The notes: a model not told the origin generated them from the letters alone. A stretch of DNA of 64,000 nt from Tetracentron sinense (GCA_015143295.1 CM026570.1:20715250-20779249), one strand, 5' to 3'; shown: positions 1-11,477, numbered from the stretch's first letter. Made by a program: numbers and translations.

Positions 1-309
1 TAGGGAATCAGATTATCTAAAATCTCACATGTTGCATATGGCTAAGAACCTTTGAAGAATTCAATGCTATTTGCAAAGATGTTTAAAATAGTTAGATTCT
101 CTAAATCCCAAGTATTTATGCAAAGGAAACAAATCCAAGATTTTCATTTGGAAAGATATTTTGGTAGTATGGACAATGGCTCTTCTAAGAAGAAAAGAAA
201 GTATAAGGATTGTGCTTCATAGTGAAGCAATTGGTCATTAGATAAAAGACAAATCTTTGGAAGGATTGTCCAGCTTGTATACTCATAAGTCTAACTTAAT
301 TGTTGAAAC

Positions 310-560
310 CTCCATCTCCTAATGCTTGGTATGACCTTGCATAAGTGCAATAGTTGCATGTTTGTTAAGGAGAAGGAGAAATCTGAGTAGATAAGACTTC
401 TACTTGGGAATGAGACAAAAGCAATAGTTGCAATAGTCACCATTGAGATGTTTTATAAAAAAACTAGCTCAAAATAAGATTTTATTCTTATAGACTATGT
501 ATATGCCAATCACTTGTAGAAATTAGATTTCTTATATTGTTACTATTGTAACAATTAATA
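310..560 (+). pseudogene. Ty1/copia protease/pre-integrase scrap
   Basis: A decayed stretch whose broken frames still follow the order seen after the protease active site in plant copia polyproteins: a LxLGNETKAIVA-like block near 396-430, a KLAxNKILFL-like block near 463-490, then a MYMPxxCRN-like block ending near 530. Stops (for example in the block near 490) and frame changes make it non-coding. No LTR or other domain was seen next to it, so it is an isolated relic. The call rests on pattern memory only. Confidence 0.4.
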
Positions 561-599
561 GGAGTTAAAAGGGACATATGTTAACCTACAGGTGCGATT

Positions 600-2470
600 G
601 AACTCTTTGCGAGTTCAGTCGCGATTGGTTGTGATTCTATTCTTTAAATAGATAGATGAGTATGAGGTAGTTTGGGAATTAAAGTAAAATATTAAATGAA
701 AGTTTTGTTTTATATAAGGGTAGTTTGGGAATTCGGAAAAATTAGCTACTTCTTCCTCTCACATTATAATAGTAAAGATTAAATGATATGAAGGTAAAAA
801 AAGAAAGATAAAATAAGAAGAAGATAGATGAGATAGAGCTGTGATAGGCGTACTTGGGATATCCATTTGCGAACGTAATAGTTTATCCTTATTGATTCAC
901 AAGTTATTTTAAATACTCACCGAGACTATGCTGAGAATTTCGAAATGAAGTGTGGACCAATGAAGATCAGCCATTAAATTTACTAATGGAGATCTCCGGT
1001 TAACTATTTTCCATGGGATATGGTCCTCGTGAAGTCGTGATGAACACAATTCTCAAGATAAGTACCCACATGTTTTTGGGAATTAAAGCCAAGAAACTCA
1101 TTAAATGGCACACCGATAAAACCGTTCGGTATTAATGGGTCTCAAGATAAATAATGGAGGGATGCACATGAACGTTTCGGTTCATGTCAACTATATCACG
1201 ACCAAACCATTGGTTTTCGTGAGTCACATTGAGACACACCATCATGGCTCTCCAAAGGGATTTTATATGAATAATACCTCATTAATTAATTGAATATATA
1301 TATATTTTTTAAATGGGAAGTGATTTAAAACTTTCAATAGTACCTACTTTCGAGAACAAAGACCGCAAGATCAAAAATTCAAAAGTGCAAACATTTAAGT
1401 GGGGCTCACCATTAAAAGTAAGACAGATTGTGGCCGTTTGATTTGCAAATGTGCAGCCTTGAACTTGATAGTAGGTAGCATGTACTATAGATAGTTTTCA
1501 AGTAGTTTCCTTTTAAAATTATATCAAATCCAACATGTTACGGAACCAAAGGGAAAACCCTTTGCCCAGGCTGTTCGAATGCCAGGATATCTTGTATGAC
1601 TGTTTACATCAGTTAAATCCATTCAAACGATTTCTTCCTGACCTTAAACACTTCCGCTGTGTTCGTCTGCACGGCAAATGGGATGTGAAAATTATTTTTC
1701 TATTTTTTTCCTAATCTTCGCTTTTCTACTAGTTTGGATAGAAGGAGAAAAAAAAAACACAGAAAATCTTATAAGAATTATCCAAAAAAAAAAAAAGTAA
1801 AAATGCAAAAAAATTTAAAAAAATTATAACAATAAAATAATTTTTTTTTGGGAGATTAGTAAAGGGTCTCTCAAAGGAATTAACTTCAATCCATATTTAA
1901 GGGAAAAATTTTCCATTTAAAATACTAACTCATGGGAATCATCATACCAAAGACGTCAAGGAAAACTTTTCAATTAGAAATGATTTCCTACACCTATTTT
2001 CCTCTACCTATTTTCCTCTCAAACAATCAGAGCCTTCCGGGAAGACCTAAGAAGACATAATTCTAATTGCCTTGATAGGTATCGTATATTTGCCGCGTGG
2101 GAGCTTTTTTTTAAAATCTGGATCACATGGTTTGAAAAAAGAAACAGTAGAAGACAGTCTCGAGTGGATACACAATTCACGATCCCAAAGAGGAAAAACA
2201 AGTGATCACCCCCACCCACCTGCCCACCCCTATTTTTATTAGCGGGCACATGGGTCCGCTGTTAGAGTTTGTTTTTTTTAATATTAAATAAAAAAATTCA
2301 TGTGAACCTGAAAGCAGTGGGCATGTGATGTTTCAAAGGAAAGATATCAAGTAGAGAAAAGTCAAAATCATGGAAAGAAAATGAAATGATTTCTCCACCA
2401 AATTATTGCCACCAGGTGCCCAATTTTTGTGGATGCCCGAGCGCCGCCCAACAGAGCTAATCTTTTGCAA
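600..2470. other. AT-rich intergenic DNA, no gene seen
   Basis: No frame here resembles a protein. The stretch has poly-A/T runs (about 1740-1850) and a short AT microsatellite near 1297-1310. The open frames on the minus strand at 2019-2249 and 2333-2542 have no recognisable domain and low-complexity composition. Confidence 0.6.
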
Positions 2471-2471
2471 T

Positions 2472-2646
2472 ATAGGGAAAGACTTTGCTATTGAGACAGG
2501 GTAGAGACCACCGAGACTACATTGTGCAGCACGAGATTTCAAGTGAGGGTCATTTTCATATGGTGGGCTCCACCTGAAATCCCGTGCTCCACAGTAAACT
2601 TCTCAGTAGTCTTGGCCTTGATGCTGCCTCAAAAGCATTTCCCTAT
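2472..2646. mobile_element. Palindromic MITE, copy 1 (in OMT promoter)
   Basis: Short non-coding element with terminal inverted repeats: ATAGGGAAA at 2472-2480 and TTTCCCTAT at 2638-2646, the arms continuing inward with GCTTTTGAG-like sequence. The centre is a second inverted pair: CACGAGATTTCAAGTG on the left and CACCTGAAATCCCGTG on the right. Two relatives lie at 3628-3977 and 7221-7398. It ends about 85 bp upstream of the TATA-like box of the OMT gene, so it may supply or disturb promoter sequence. The superfamily was not determined because no convincing target duplication was found. Confidence 0.7.
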
Positions 2647-2730
2647 AAATAAATATATTCACGATTCAAAAAGAAGAAAAAAAAAAAAAAAAAAAAGGAT
2701 ATAACATCCACCCGCTCTTATTATTGATTT

Positions 2731-2740
2731 CTTATATATA
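2731..2740 (+). promoter_or_regulatory. TATA-like box of the OMT gene
   Basis: CTTATATATA lies about 45 bp upstream of the ATG at 2783. A plant start site about 30 bp downstream would give a 5' UTR of only about 20 nt. The segment between them (ACAGTGGAAGTAAGAGTAAG) is conserved in the duplicated copy just upstream of 8724, which supports its being the genuine leader. Confidence 0.5.
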
Positions 2741-2782
2741 CGGAGGTTTTCGAGTAACAGTGGAAGTAAGAGTAAGCTTCTC

Positions 2783-5700
2783 ATGGCTCTTGTTGAGGTA
2801 GAAAATGTTGATGAGTTGTTGAAAGCTCAAACTCATGTATGGAGTCAAATGGTCAAGAACGTCAACTTCTTGTTCCTCAAATGTGCCGTTGAGCTAGGCA
2901 TACCAGACATTATCCACCACCATGGCCGACCCATTACTCTCTCTGAATTGGTTTCAGCCCTTGCCATCCCTTCAAATAAATCCGATAGTCTCCGCCGCCT
3001 CATGCGTGTATTGGTGCACTCTGGTTTCATCTCTGTAGACAAAAATGGAGTCGAAGAAGAGTCGTATCTTCTCACACCCTCTTCCCGGCTACTCGTCAAA
3101 GAGAACCCTATAAACATGTTGCCATTCTTGTTAAGGCGCCTAGACCAATTTCACTTTTTAGGTGACTGGTTTAGACAGGACGAACCCACGGCCTTTAAGA
3201 TGGCACATGGCACAACCTTTTGGGACTTCGCTAACCAAAATTCCGAGCTTAACCGCAATTTCAATGAAGCCATGGCTGGTGACACTCGCTTGCTGATGAG
3301 CGCAATTGTTAAGAAATATGGTGAGGTTTTTCAGGGGTTGAGGTCGTTGGTCGATGTTGGAGGTGGCACTGGTACTACAACAAGGATCATCAGCGATGCC
3401 TTCCCGCAGTTGAAGTGCACCATCCTTGACCTTCCTCAGGTCGTGGCCGCCATGCCGGAGAGCACGACAATAGAATCAATCGGAGGGAACATGTTTGAGT
3501 TCATCCCTCCAGCGGATGCCGTTTTGCTCAAGGTATTTTCTTCATTCATGTGTTCTCCAAGTAAAAATGCACGTGCTCTACGTATGATCTTTTTTTTTTC
3601 AATTATATATATTTATTAGAATTAAAATAAGGAAAATGCTTTTGAGACCACGAAAGGGCCGACACCACCCAGATCGTGTGCATATAAACTCCCGCCTTCC
3701 GACCCGCAGGAATATATGACAACGTCTAGACATTCATGGCCGATCGTGAGACTGCCTGTTGAACGTCTGATGGCATGTTGCTCCGACCTGAGCTATGCAA
3801 CAACGAGATCTCTTTTGATCCTTGCCAGATGTGCTTATGGCCCCCCATGATACGTCCTCTGGGAGACATTCAGGTGGGCCCCACTATGTGAACGTGGGCC
3901 CCACCTGAAATCCCGTGCATAGATGCAGGGTCTTGGTACTCTCAACCCTTTTGCGATCTTAATAGCAATGTCTTTAGGGTGTGTTCTTTTCGTTGAACTT
4001 TGAGGAGAAACTTCTAAAATCTTAGAACTTCAAAAGTATAAGCCTGTTCTTTGATCAAAGTCTTGGATCTTTAAAGTTTAGTGGAAGTTGAAAATTAGTG
4101 AAAAGAAAAACTTTATAGTTCCATGTAAAGAGCCGGAACTTTAAATTCCATCTAAGTGAAACTTTTAATTGAACGGGAACCCGATAAAAACTGAGCATCT
4201 CATTTCAAATACACTACTCTCTTCTCACATACCTTATATATATTAATAATATTAAGTAGATTATTAGTTTTTATTCAGGTTTCACATAATTTCAAATGAC
4301 TCATAGAATATTGTGGAATGATATGAAAATATTGTGGAATAATGATATGAATACCTCGAGTCTTTAAAAACAAAACTAATTATATTCACATCGTATAATA
4401 AGAAAATAATAAAAATTGAAAAATCACTCGGTGAACCCCAAATAAAATATTCGAGTTGAGAACTCACAAACCTAAGGGAGGATGGCTAGCTTTCCCTATA
4501 ATTCTTTCTACCCTTTTTAAGATTTAATAATTAAATTATTAACTAAGGGAAAATAATAATCAAGTGCGGAAAAGGAAAACAAGCAAACCATAACACAAGG
4601 TTTTTTACGTGGAAACCCTTCCGGGAAAAACCACGGGACCTAGTCTAGCAAAGAGATATCACTAAGATAAAGTCAACAAGAACTTACAAGACTCAAACTT
4701 GACTCCTTCGGACTCGACACTACGTACCTTCAGTTCTTAGTCCTCCACGTCTCGAAAAATCATCACGTATCCGCAAGTCCCGTGATCAACCGTAGTCACT
4801 CGTATTTCTCTTAGATCTCCACAACAACCACGATCCTTCTCAGATCGATCTCCTTCTACGAAGACTCCGGATCACAAGCACCGGCCAAAGACACACACGT
4901 GTCGGGATTCTCAAATTAATTTTCTAACAATCTCTAGAGGGATCTTAAAACCATGAAGATCACACAATGTAAGAGCTAAGAATAGAAAAATTATTCTTGC
5001 ATTCTCTAGAGAGGTTGTGAGAGGAGGAATCAACTATAATCAATGAAGAATAAAAGAAACCCTAGGAGAGAGTTCTCCAGCCTCTACTCTCACAAACTAA
5101 TAAGATCTCCACGAATTAGGTCAATAGAATTTGTATTTATAGATTCCAAAGAGATTGCATGTGAATAGAACTCTTATTTAGCAAGGATGGATCTATCCAT
5201 GGTGTGGACGGATCTATCCATTGCCCACGGATCTATCCGTCATCACCAAGGATAGATCCTTCAAAGTCTATTCATGTAAGCACCGATCTATCCAAGTTAG
5301 CACTGATCTATCTATCACACCAATGATAGATCTATTCATATGCTGATCGATCTATCCGTCATTATCAAGGATAAATCCTTCAAAACATGAGTCTCTGGAA
5401 AAAATCATCATACATATTTTTTCACCACCGATCTATCCAACATAGAGAAGGATAGATCCTTCATTCCATACTTAGCCAATTTCGAATATTTTGAATGACT
5501 TGAATACAATAACTTTTTTTATGGAATTATACTAACCTCCGAGGTTGATAAAAAGGTGTTCTAAGTAAAAAACCAACTTAGGTAATGGGTCACTAAGTCA
5601 CTTACCTTCCTAGATCCGGAGGTGATACTTGATTTCTTCTCTTTTCTTCGGCTTTTTGAAGCTTTACCAAGTATGACAAGTTAACTTAAAAATGACTCCA

Positions 5701-7945
5701 CTTAGACTTATGTTTTGATACATAATTAGTTAAGATATTTTGGACTTACAAAAATTAAATTAAATTTTATAATATTACAAGTACAATTACGAAATTAAAC
5801 ATTGATGAGTATTCAATGTTAAATTTTCAACCCCAAAGTTCCATGTTAAAAGAATAGTAGACTTGCAAAGTCTCAGAAATTTAGTCATAAAGACCTACGT
5901 TGAAAATATCATGACTACAATATTTTTGGAATTTTAAAATCCGGATCTATGATGTTTTAAAAACTTTAAAGTTCTCGGACCTTTAGACTTTCGTGAAAAG
6001 AACACAGCCTAAAATAACTTTTTAGAAATTTTAATTATAGAGTCAAATACCCTAGAAAGCTTTTAAAGAATCTAACCATATACGTTTTAGAGAAAAAAAT
6101 TCATTAGAAGTTCTTACTTTTTAGAGAGAAAAAAATTCATTAGAAGGAGACCACAAGGTCCCCGACCAATAGGGGTCTCCTTCCTAGCAGACCACAAGGT
6201 CCCCGACCAATAGGGGTCCCATTCTCCTAGCGGACGGCATTGTCCTATGTCCCTTTTAACCCTATTTAAATCATGATCAAGCTTAACTAAATTATCATTA
6301 GTATTAATTTTTATTTTCTTCTAAAAACCGAGGTTGGATGGATAGATCCTAGGGGTTGGGCGGAGCTTGGAAAATTTGTCTGGGGGCGAAGTATATGTAT
6401 TAAGAATTTTTTGGACTTGGAGATTTGGGGGCGTAACCCCTCATAATTTTATTTTCGTTTTGAGCTATGGGTCCATCATTGTCATAAAATTCGTTAATGT
6501 TGCTTCAATAAAAGTTTCGGTACACAAGAAAAATAAGAGTCATTCTATTTTAGAGAGCCATTATATTAATAAAATTAACTATATTTTTAATTTTTTCTTT
6601 TATACAAAAAAAAGAAAAAGGAATATGATTCTTTTCCAGAACGTTTCGTCCAGTAGAACGTGTCGCTGACATAGCCTGCCAGGTGGCACTTTTTAACACA
6701 TACTAAATGTGGTTAAGATTCACTCACCCCTAGGATTCAAAAATCTAACCTTGGTTTTAAGAAAAATAAAATAAAAATATTAATCTTAGGTTAATTAACC
6801 TTAAGCATAGTTAAAGGAGGCTCTATAAGCCCCCATGTGTCCCTTTTACCAACCACTAAATGTTGTTAAGATTCACTCACCACTAGGGTTCATCCATTTA
6901 GCCTTGGTATTTAGAAAAAAAAAATATTAACATTAGTTTGATAATGTATAAGCCCAGTTAAAGGCAGCTCTACAAGACATCACGTGTCCTCCCTTTTAAC
7001 ACCCACTGATTATGCTTAAGATTCACCCATCCTTAGGGTTTAACCTTGATTTTGAGGAAAATGAAAATTAACCTTAAATTGATTAAGTTTAACCACAGTG
7101 GAAAGAAAATGAATCGGACATTAGGAAAGAATTGAAACGAAAATATATATACAATTTTGAGAAGGTACATAGTCTACAATTACATATTAATTTGAGGGGC
7201 ACTACATACAACTATTGACTTTTAGGACTTTGCTACTGAGATCCTCTTAGGACCGAGACCACCGAGACCATACTCGAGGAGCACAGGATTTCAGGTGGGG
7301 CCATTTCATATGGTGGGCTCCATCTGAAATCCCATGCTCTTAGAGCACGCTCTCGGTGTTCTCGGCCCTAAGAAGGTCTCACAAAGCTTTATCCTAAATT
7401 TTATTTACTTTTTAAGAAAAATTATACTAGAAGAAAGAAATTATTTCCAAAAAATCAAAGAAAAAGCAGAGGTTAAAATTTCGTAACCAGAGTTAAAGGG
7501 TGTTAGAGGATAGGCCACAGTATTTTATTACTACCCCCAATGTGAAAAAATCTGGGACTCAAATACGTCTTGATCCTGTAGCTTCTTTAAGTTTGTGACT
7601 TATGTTGCATTCAATCGTAGCTTATGAAAATTGTTGCAGTGGATTTTACACAATTGGAGTGATGAGGATTGCGTGAAGGTACTAAAACGATGCAAGGAAG
7701 CTATTCCTTCAAAAGAAAACGGAGGGAAAGTAATTATAGTGGACATTGTTGTGAAGGATGACGAGAAGGGAGAGCACGAGCTGAAGGAGACGCAGCTTTG
7801 CTTTGATATGATGATGATGGTTACTTTTGGGGGCAAGGAGCGCAATGAACAAGAATGGCAGAAAATCTTCATTGACGCAGGTTTCACTGAATATAAGATC
7901 AAACCTGGGTTAGGTTTTCGATCCATTATAGAAGTCTATCCATGA
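2783..7945 (+). CDS. Plant small-molecule O-methyltransferase (resveratrol/flavonoid OMT-like), two exons
   Basis: Exons are 2783-3532 (250 codons) and 7640-7945 (101 codons plus stop), joined in phase 0 by a 4107-bp GT-AG intron (donor GTATTTTC, acceptor TTGTTGCAG). The 351-residue product has the usual length for plant class I/COMT-type OMTs, which transfer a methyl group from S-adenosylmethionine to a phenolic hydroxyl in the cytosol. Visible features are the N-terminal dimerisation helices (residues 1-120), the SAM loop LVDVGGGTGT (about residue 190), LDLPQVV (about 217), a GNMFEFIPPADAVLLK block ending exon 1, and WILHNWSDEDC opening exon 2, whose His254 is the expected catalytic base. 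The protein ends in GFRSIIEVYP, typical of the trans-resveratrol di-O-methyltransferase/isoflavone OMT clade. The substrate cannot be read from sequence. All key motifs are intact. A damaged second copy follows from 8724. The intron position is the one conserved in this family. Confidence 0.93.
3628..3977. mobile_element. Palindromic MITE, copy 2 (OMT intron)
   Basis: Starts about 95 bp inside the OMT intron. The left end reads TAAGGAAAATGCTTTTGAGA and the right end is its imperfect reverse complement (about 3955-3977). Near 3873-3922 is an inverted pair, ATTCAGGTGGGCCCCAC and GTGGGCCCCACCTGAAAT. At 350 bp it is twice the length of copies 1 and 3 because of extra sequence in the left half. 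It encodes nothing visible. Confidence 0.6.
4550..5745 (-). repeat. Probable copia-type LTR inside the OMT intron
   Basis: Non-coding block laid out like the solo LTR at 16978-18390. Read on the minus strand, it has an array of GGATCTATCC / GGATAGATCC motifs (5185-5460, about 11 copies), then a TATA-like TATAAATAC (plus coordinates 5133-5143), then a transcribed-looking segment with the CACGGG / ACGTGGAAAC stretch near 4610-4640 that is common at retrotransposon LTR/leader junctions. The ends and target duplication could not be fixed, so the boundaries are approximate. Lying in the intron and antisense to the gene, it could give antisense transcripts. Confidence 0.5.
5746..6140. other. OMT intron, no feature seen
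   Basis: AT-rich intron sequence between the LTR-like block and the tandem duplication. No coding frame or repeat stands out. Confidence 0.5.
6144..6236. repeat. Short tandem duplication in OMT intron
   Basis: The segment AGACCACAAGGTCCCCGACC plus AATAGGGGTC occurs twice (from about 6149 and 6190). The first copy is flanked by GGAGACC and GGTCTCC and so can fold on itself. Non-coding. Confidence 0.6.
6690..7090. repeat. About 150-bp tandem repeat, three units, in OMT intron
   Basis: Three successive degenerate units, each with a TTAAGATTCAC(T/C)CA block (about 6713, 6863 and 7015), an AACCTTG block, an A-rich run and a CCCTTTTAAC-like block. Related single segments occur at 6240-6290 and in the intron of the OMT pseudogene near 41490-41645 and 42430-42560, so the sequence was already in the ancestral intron or is a dispersed family. 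Non-coding. Confidence 0.6.
7221..7398. mobile_element. Palindromic MITE, copy 3 (OMT intron)
   Basis: The left end TTTAGGACTTTGCTACTGAG and the right end near 7378-7398 are imperfect reverse complements. The centre carries GCACAGGATTTCAGGTGGGG and its inverted partner CCATCTGAAATCCCATGCT. It is close in length and sequence to copy 1 at 2472-2646. It ends about 240 bp before the splice acceptor at 7639. Confidence 0.65.
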
Positions 7946-7995
7946 TTATTTTATGTTTTATGAAGATTCACCCATTCTAGTCCAATTGCAATTGA

Positions 7996-8001
7996 AATAA
8001 A
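7996..8001 (+). terminator. Putative polyadenylation signal of OMT
   Basis: AATAAA 51 bp after the stop codon, followed by a TG-rich stretch (TGTATGGGTGTTTTTTTG). The placement is typical for a plant 3' UTR. Confidence 0.5.
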
Positions 8002-8235
8002 GAATGTATGGGTGTTTTTTTGCTTTAATTCGCTCCAAAAGTGACCGGCAACAACACTACATTTCGGAAAGGATTTGATTTTAAAGTCATCACAAGTGCA
8101 AAACACGGCCCTCTTATTGGAAGACAATAACGTCTTTCTCTGTCTTGAAGAAAGTTAGTTTAAAAGAACGTGCAGTTAGTATTACCCCCGTATAATTTTG
8201 TTTTTGGGTTCATTGGAAGCCACATGGACCTATGG

Positions 8236-8430
8236 GCTACATAGGGGTGTATAAATGGCCCGGCACGGGCACCACCCATTCCAAGGCGGGTCGTGTCGTG
8301 TCGCCACAGGCCATATGTGGGTCGTGCTTGGGCCCTAGATTTTGCCAATGGGTTGACACAGCCAGTGAAGGGGTGCTTGGCACGGCCCATGGTCCAAGCA
8401 CGGCACGACACATGGGCTACCAAGCACAAA
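8236..8430. repeat. GC-rich hAT-like terminal repeat scrap
   Basis: Begins ATAGGGGTGTATAAATGGCC and continues with repeated CACGGCC / GGCACGAC blocks in both orientations. This composition is common at the ends of non-autonomous hAT elements in plants. The opposite end was not found. The open frames across it (8160-8550, both strands) are by-products of its GC content. Confidence 0.3.
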
Positions 8431-8563
8431 TGCATGGCTCAATCATTCTCAATAAATAGTCTTCCCAACAACTATATAACAATTATTAAAATCAAAAAAA
8501 AAAAACACAACTATATAACAATTAGTTTTAGGGGTATTTTAGTCATATAGCAATATAAAATTC

Positions 8564-8572
8564 TCTATAAAT
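8564..8572 (+). promoter_or_regulatory. TATA box of the duplicated OMT copy
   Basis: CTATAAATA, about 150 bp upstream of the first ATG of the copy at 8724. The sequence just before that ATG (CAGTGGAAGTAAAAGTAAAG and GTAAGCTTCTC) repeats the leader of the intact gene, so the duplication included promoter-proximal DNA. Confidence 0.45.
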
Positions 8573-8723
8573 ACCTTAAACCCTTAATCATTCTCGATTA
8601 GTAATAGGTGCCTTAGCTTTGGAAATGAAATTCATGAGTACGTTAACTATTTCCCATCATTCTCTACTGGGATGTTTTCGGGCAGCAGTGGAAGTAAAAG
8701 TAAAGAGTAAGAGTAAGCTTCTC

Positions 8724-8986
8724 ATGGTTTTCGTTGAGGTAGAAAATGTGGATGAGTTGTTGAAAGTTCAAGCTCATGTATTGAATCAAATCATCAACTT
8801 TATCAATTCCATGTCCCTTAAAAGTAATAGTAAAAGTAAGCTTCTCATGGCTCTTGTTGAGGTAGAAAATGTTGATGAGTTGTTGAAAGCTCAAGTTCAT
8901 GTATTGAATCAAAGCGTCAACTTCATCAATTCCATGTCCCTCAAATGTGCCGTTCAGCTAGGCATACCATACATTATCCACCACCA
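8724..8986 (+). pseudogene. Second OMT copy, 5' fragment of exon 1 with in-frame internal duplication
   Basis: Starts like the intact OMT (VEVENVDELLK, then a VHVLNQ-type helix) but the first segment occurs twice: ATGs at 8724 and 8847, exactly 123 bp (41 codons) apart, so the frame is kept and the old leader is read as a SNSKSKLL linker. After CAVQLGIPYIIHHH the homology stops at 8986, where a Tekay-type LTR begins. The rest of this copy reappears at 40257-42992. About 0.5 kb of exon 1 between the two parts is missing altogether. Not functional as it stands. Confidence 0.85.
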
Positions 8987-11135
8987 TGTATAGAACCCCG
9001 GTCTCACCTTCATAGTGTTGTGAATAGTACTATGAATATTATTATGAATAGTGTCAGTGTAATGTAACTTTTCAAATTTTGAGATAATTTTTCCCGATAA
9101 TGGATGTTTATAGGTTAAATAAGCATATGTGATTTTATGAGATTTTATTCGTATGTTTAGGATGGTTTCTCGGACTCTTGAAAATTTTATGGCAGACCAG
9201 ATTTATCGGTTTTAGCCTAAAATTGGAAAATGAGATTTTGATTTACTAGAGATTGGATTTTCTAAGTATTTTTATTGAATTCAAATGGGGGATACTTCCT
9301 TATTTTAATTTACAACTTAAAGTTAATTAAATGTTTTAAAGTAAAATAAGTATTAGAGTAAGTGCAAGAAGGGGAAAAATAACAAAGCACATTCCCAAAC
9401 AGAAAAACAGAGTTCCAGATGTCAACGTCAGGAACTGGGTGAATAGCAGACGTCGATGTCTGCACAAGGCAGTATCGAAACTAAGATTCAGAATTCCCAA
9501 ACGTCGACGTCTGGCTTCAGGGACTTCTCATGCTCGACGTCTGAAAGGGTAAAAATGACCAATTCGGCCTGCAAACGCGTAACCGACCTTGGGGGATATT
9601 TTGCAAAGAGTTTTTGAAACCCTTAGCCTATAAATAGAAGAGGATTTCGTGCCTTAGGGTTTACCAAATCCTTAAGCTAAGATTTTTGGGAATGTTGAGA
9701 AGAAAGTTACGGTTCTTCATTGTAGGCTTCAAGGGTGTTCTAAGTTCGTGCTTCCAGTTAAGGAGAGGTTCCCTCTTCACTGTCTTGGTGTTCTACAACT
9801 GGGATTTCATTCCCAAAGTAATTCTTAAGCTTGGAATTCTCCAAGGCAAAATTCTGTTCGTGTCTTTTGAGAAAGGGATTTCGGTTCCAGCTTCTCAATG
9901 TTTCCTCAAGTTTGTTTCTCATTCTACAGAAGTTTAAAAACTTTATTTGAAGGTAAATAGGCTCTACCAATTTCCAATTTCATAAATTTTCTCTTGAAGA
10001 TATGTTTAAAACCAAATGAAATAAGTGATTTCATGATGAATTTGACCTTGTACCATGTATGAATGATGTTGTGATTATGTTTTGAATAAATTAGAGAAAA
10101 GCATATACCATATGAAGTGTTTTACTTGTCTACCATGTTTACTCACAACTGTCACATGAACACAAAGTGCATGATCCGAGTTTTCTATATATATATGTAT
10201 CTAGAAGAGTAATGTAAAAGTGAAAATGCAAGAATATGTAAGTATTAAGGGATAATGATGATGGACCCGTACCCTTGTATGGTAAGGCATTAGGCATTTG
10301 GTCCCAAAAGAAGATGTGCAAAGATACCAACGGGGAGGTTGGTCATGCAAACGCTAATGGACTCTTACCCTTATATGGTGAGGCATTAGTAGAGCTCCCA
10401 TAATAAGACGATGTTTGCTAAGATACCATTGGGGAGGTTGGTCAAGAATGTTTTGATGCTAATGGACTCTTACCCATGCATGGTAAGGCATTAGACAATT
10501 TCCGATGCTAATGGATTCTTACCCTTGTATAGTAAGGTATTAGTAATGCTCCCAAAAAAGTTATGCTCAAAGAAAGTGAAACGATCCAAGTACAAGTGTA
10601 AAAGATACAAAAAGAAGAAACTAAAGAACAAGTTCTGAAAGATACGACTGATATGTTCCGTACCGCATGCACATGAAGATTTCTGTTTTTGTTCAGCTTT
10701 GGCATGTGTATCTTATGTAACTGTTATTGAAAGCATGTGCTATTGTGATATTGTTCTCTAGTGGTGTGTATACACTGAGTATTCCATACTCAGCCGAAAT
10801 TTCATCTTCGGCAGGTCATGTGAATGTGCAAGCTCTTACACCTTGGGTAGAGGAGGAGTACTATGATCTGGAGCCTTCTATGGATCATTTGATCGAGGAC
10901 CAAGCTCTCGATAGGTGGCCCTACCTAGATTTCTATTAAGTGAGAGGGAGAGATGTACTTTTGATAGTGGGCATGTCCACTTTACTTTTTACTTTTGAGA
11001 ACACAAGACATGTTATGTTATATATTTTATTTCCGATATTTATAAGCCTTGTGTATTTCACATAAGGGTTTGATATGATGATAGTTCATAAGCCAAAGTA
11101 TCCTTAACTCCTAATGAGTATACTGGGTCACGACA
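8987..11135 (+). mobile_element. LTR of a Tekay/Del-like Ty3/gypsy element
   Basis: Starts TGTATAGAACCCCGG directly at the break in the OMT copy and ends ACGACA just before a primer binding site, giving a 2149-bp LTR. A TATA box (CTATAAATAG, 9628-9637) follows an array of GACGTCGACGTC-like motifs at 9415-9545. Open frames near 9686-9937 and 10727-10939 lie in the presumed transcribed part and resemble no known protein. A second piece of the same LTR (equivalent to about 10925-10990) sits at 15565-15633. Confidence 0.7.
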
Positions 11136-11138
11136 GAG

Positions 11139-11152
11139 TTGGTATCAGAGCC
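11139..11152 (+). other. Primer binding site (initiator-Met tRNA type)
   Basis: TTGGTATCAGAGCC lies 3 bp after the LTR end. This is the usual plant LTR-retrotransposon sequence complementary to the 3' end of initiator methionine tRNA. Confidence 0.85.
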
Positions 11153-11477
11153 TAGACATTAGAACCCTAGGGGCAGAAGTTGTTCTTTGAGTTGAACTTA
11201 GAACTCAGATGAACGGTAGAGTACAAGTTTGATACCATGATATAATGGGTATTAATCAAAGATGTCTCATTCGTATAGGGAGTAATATTCAAAGAATAGA
11301 CTGATCGCATAGTTTAATTGAAAGTCAGAACTTAGCTTCTCTAGAAAACCATTGGTATGCTTATCTTATTATGTGTATACTCCGATGTATACGATACGCT
11401 ATATAAGCTCTATATGCTCGTTGAATTTTCATAGACGAGCTTTCAAATTGACTAAAGTTGTGCTATTACTCTCAAGA

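Noticed and set aside
2019..2542. Two minus-strand frames upstream of the OMT gene
   Set aside because: No domain, composition like random AT-rich DNA, and one overlaps a MITE.
9686..10939. Small open frames at 9686-9937 and 10727-10939 as genes
   Set aside because: They lie inside the Tekay-like LTR downstream of its TATA box and match no known protein.
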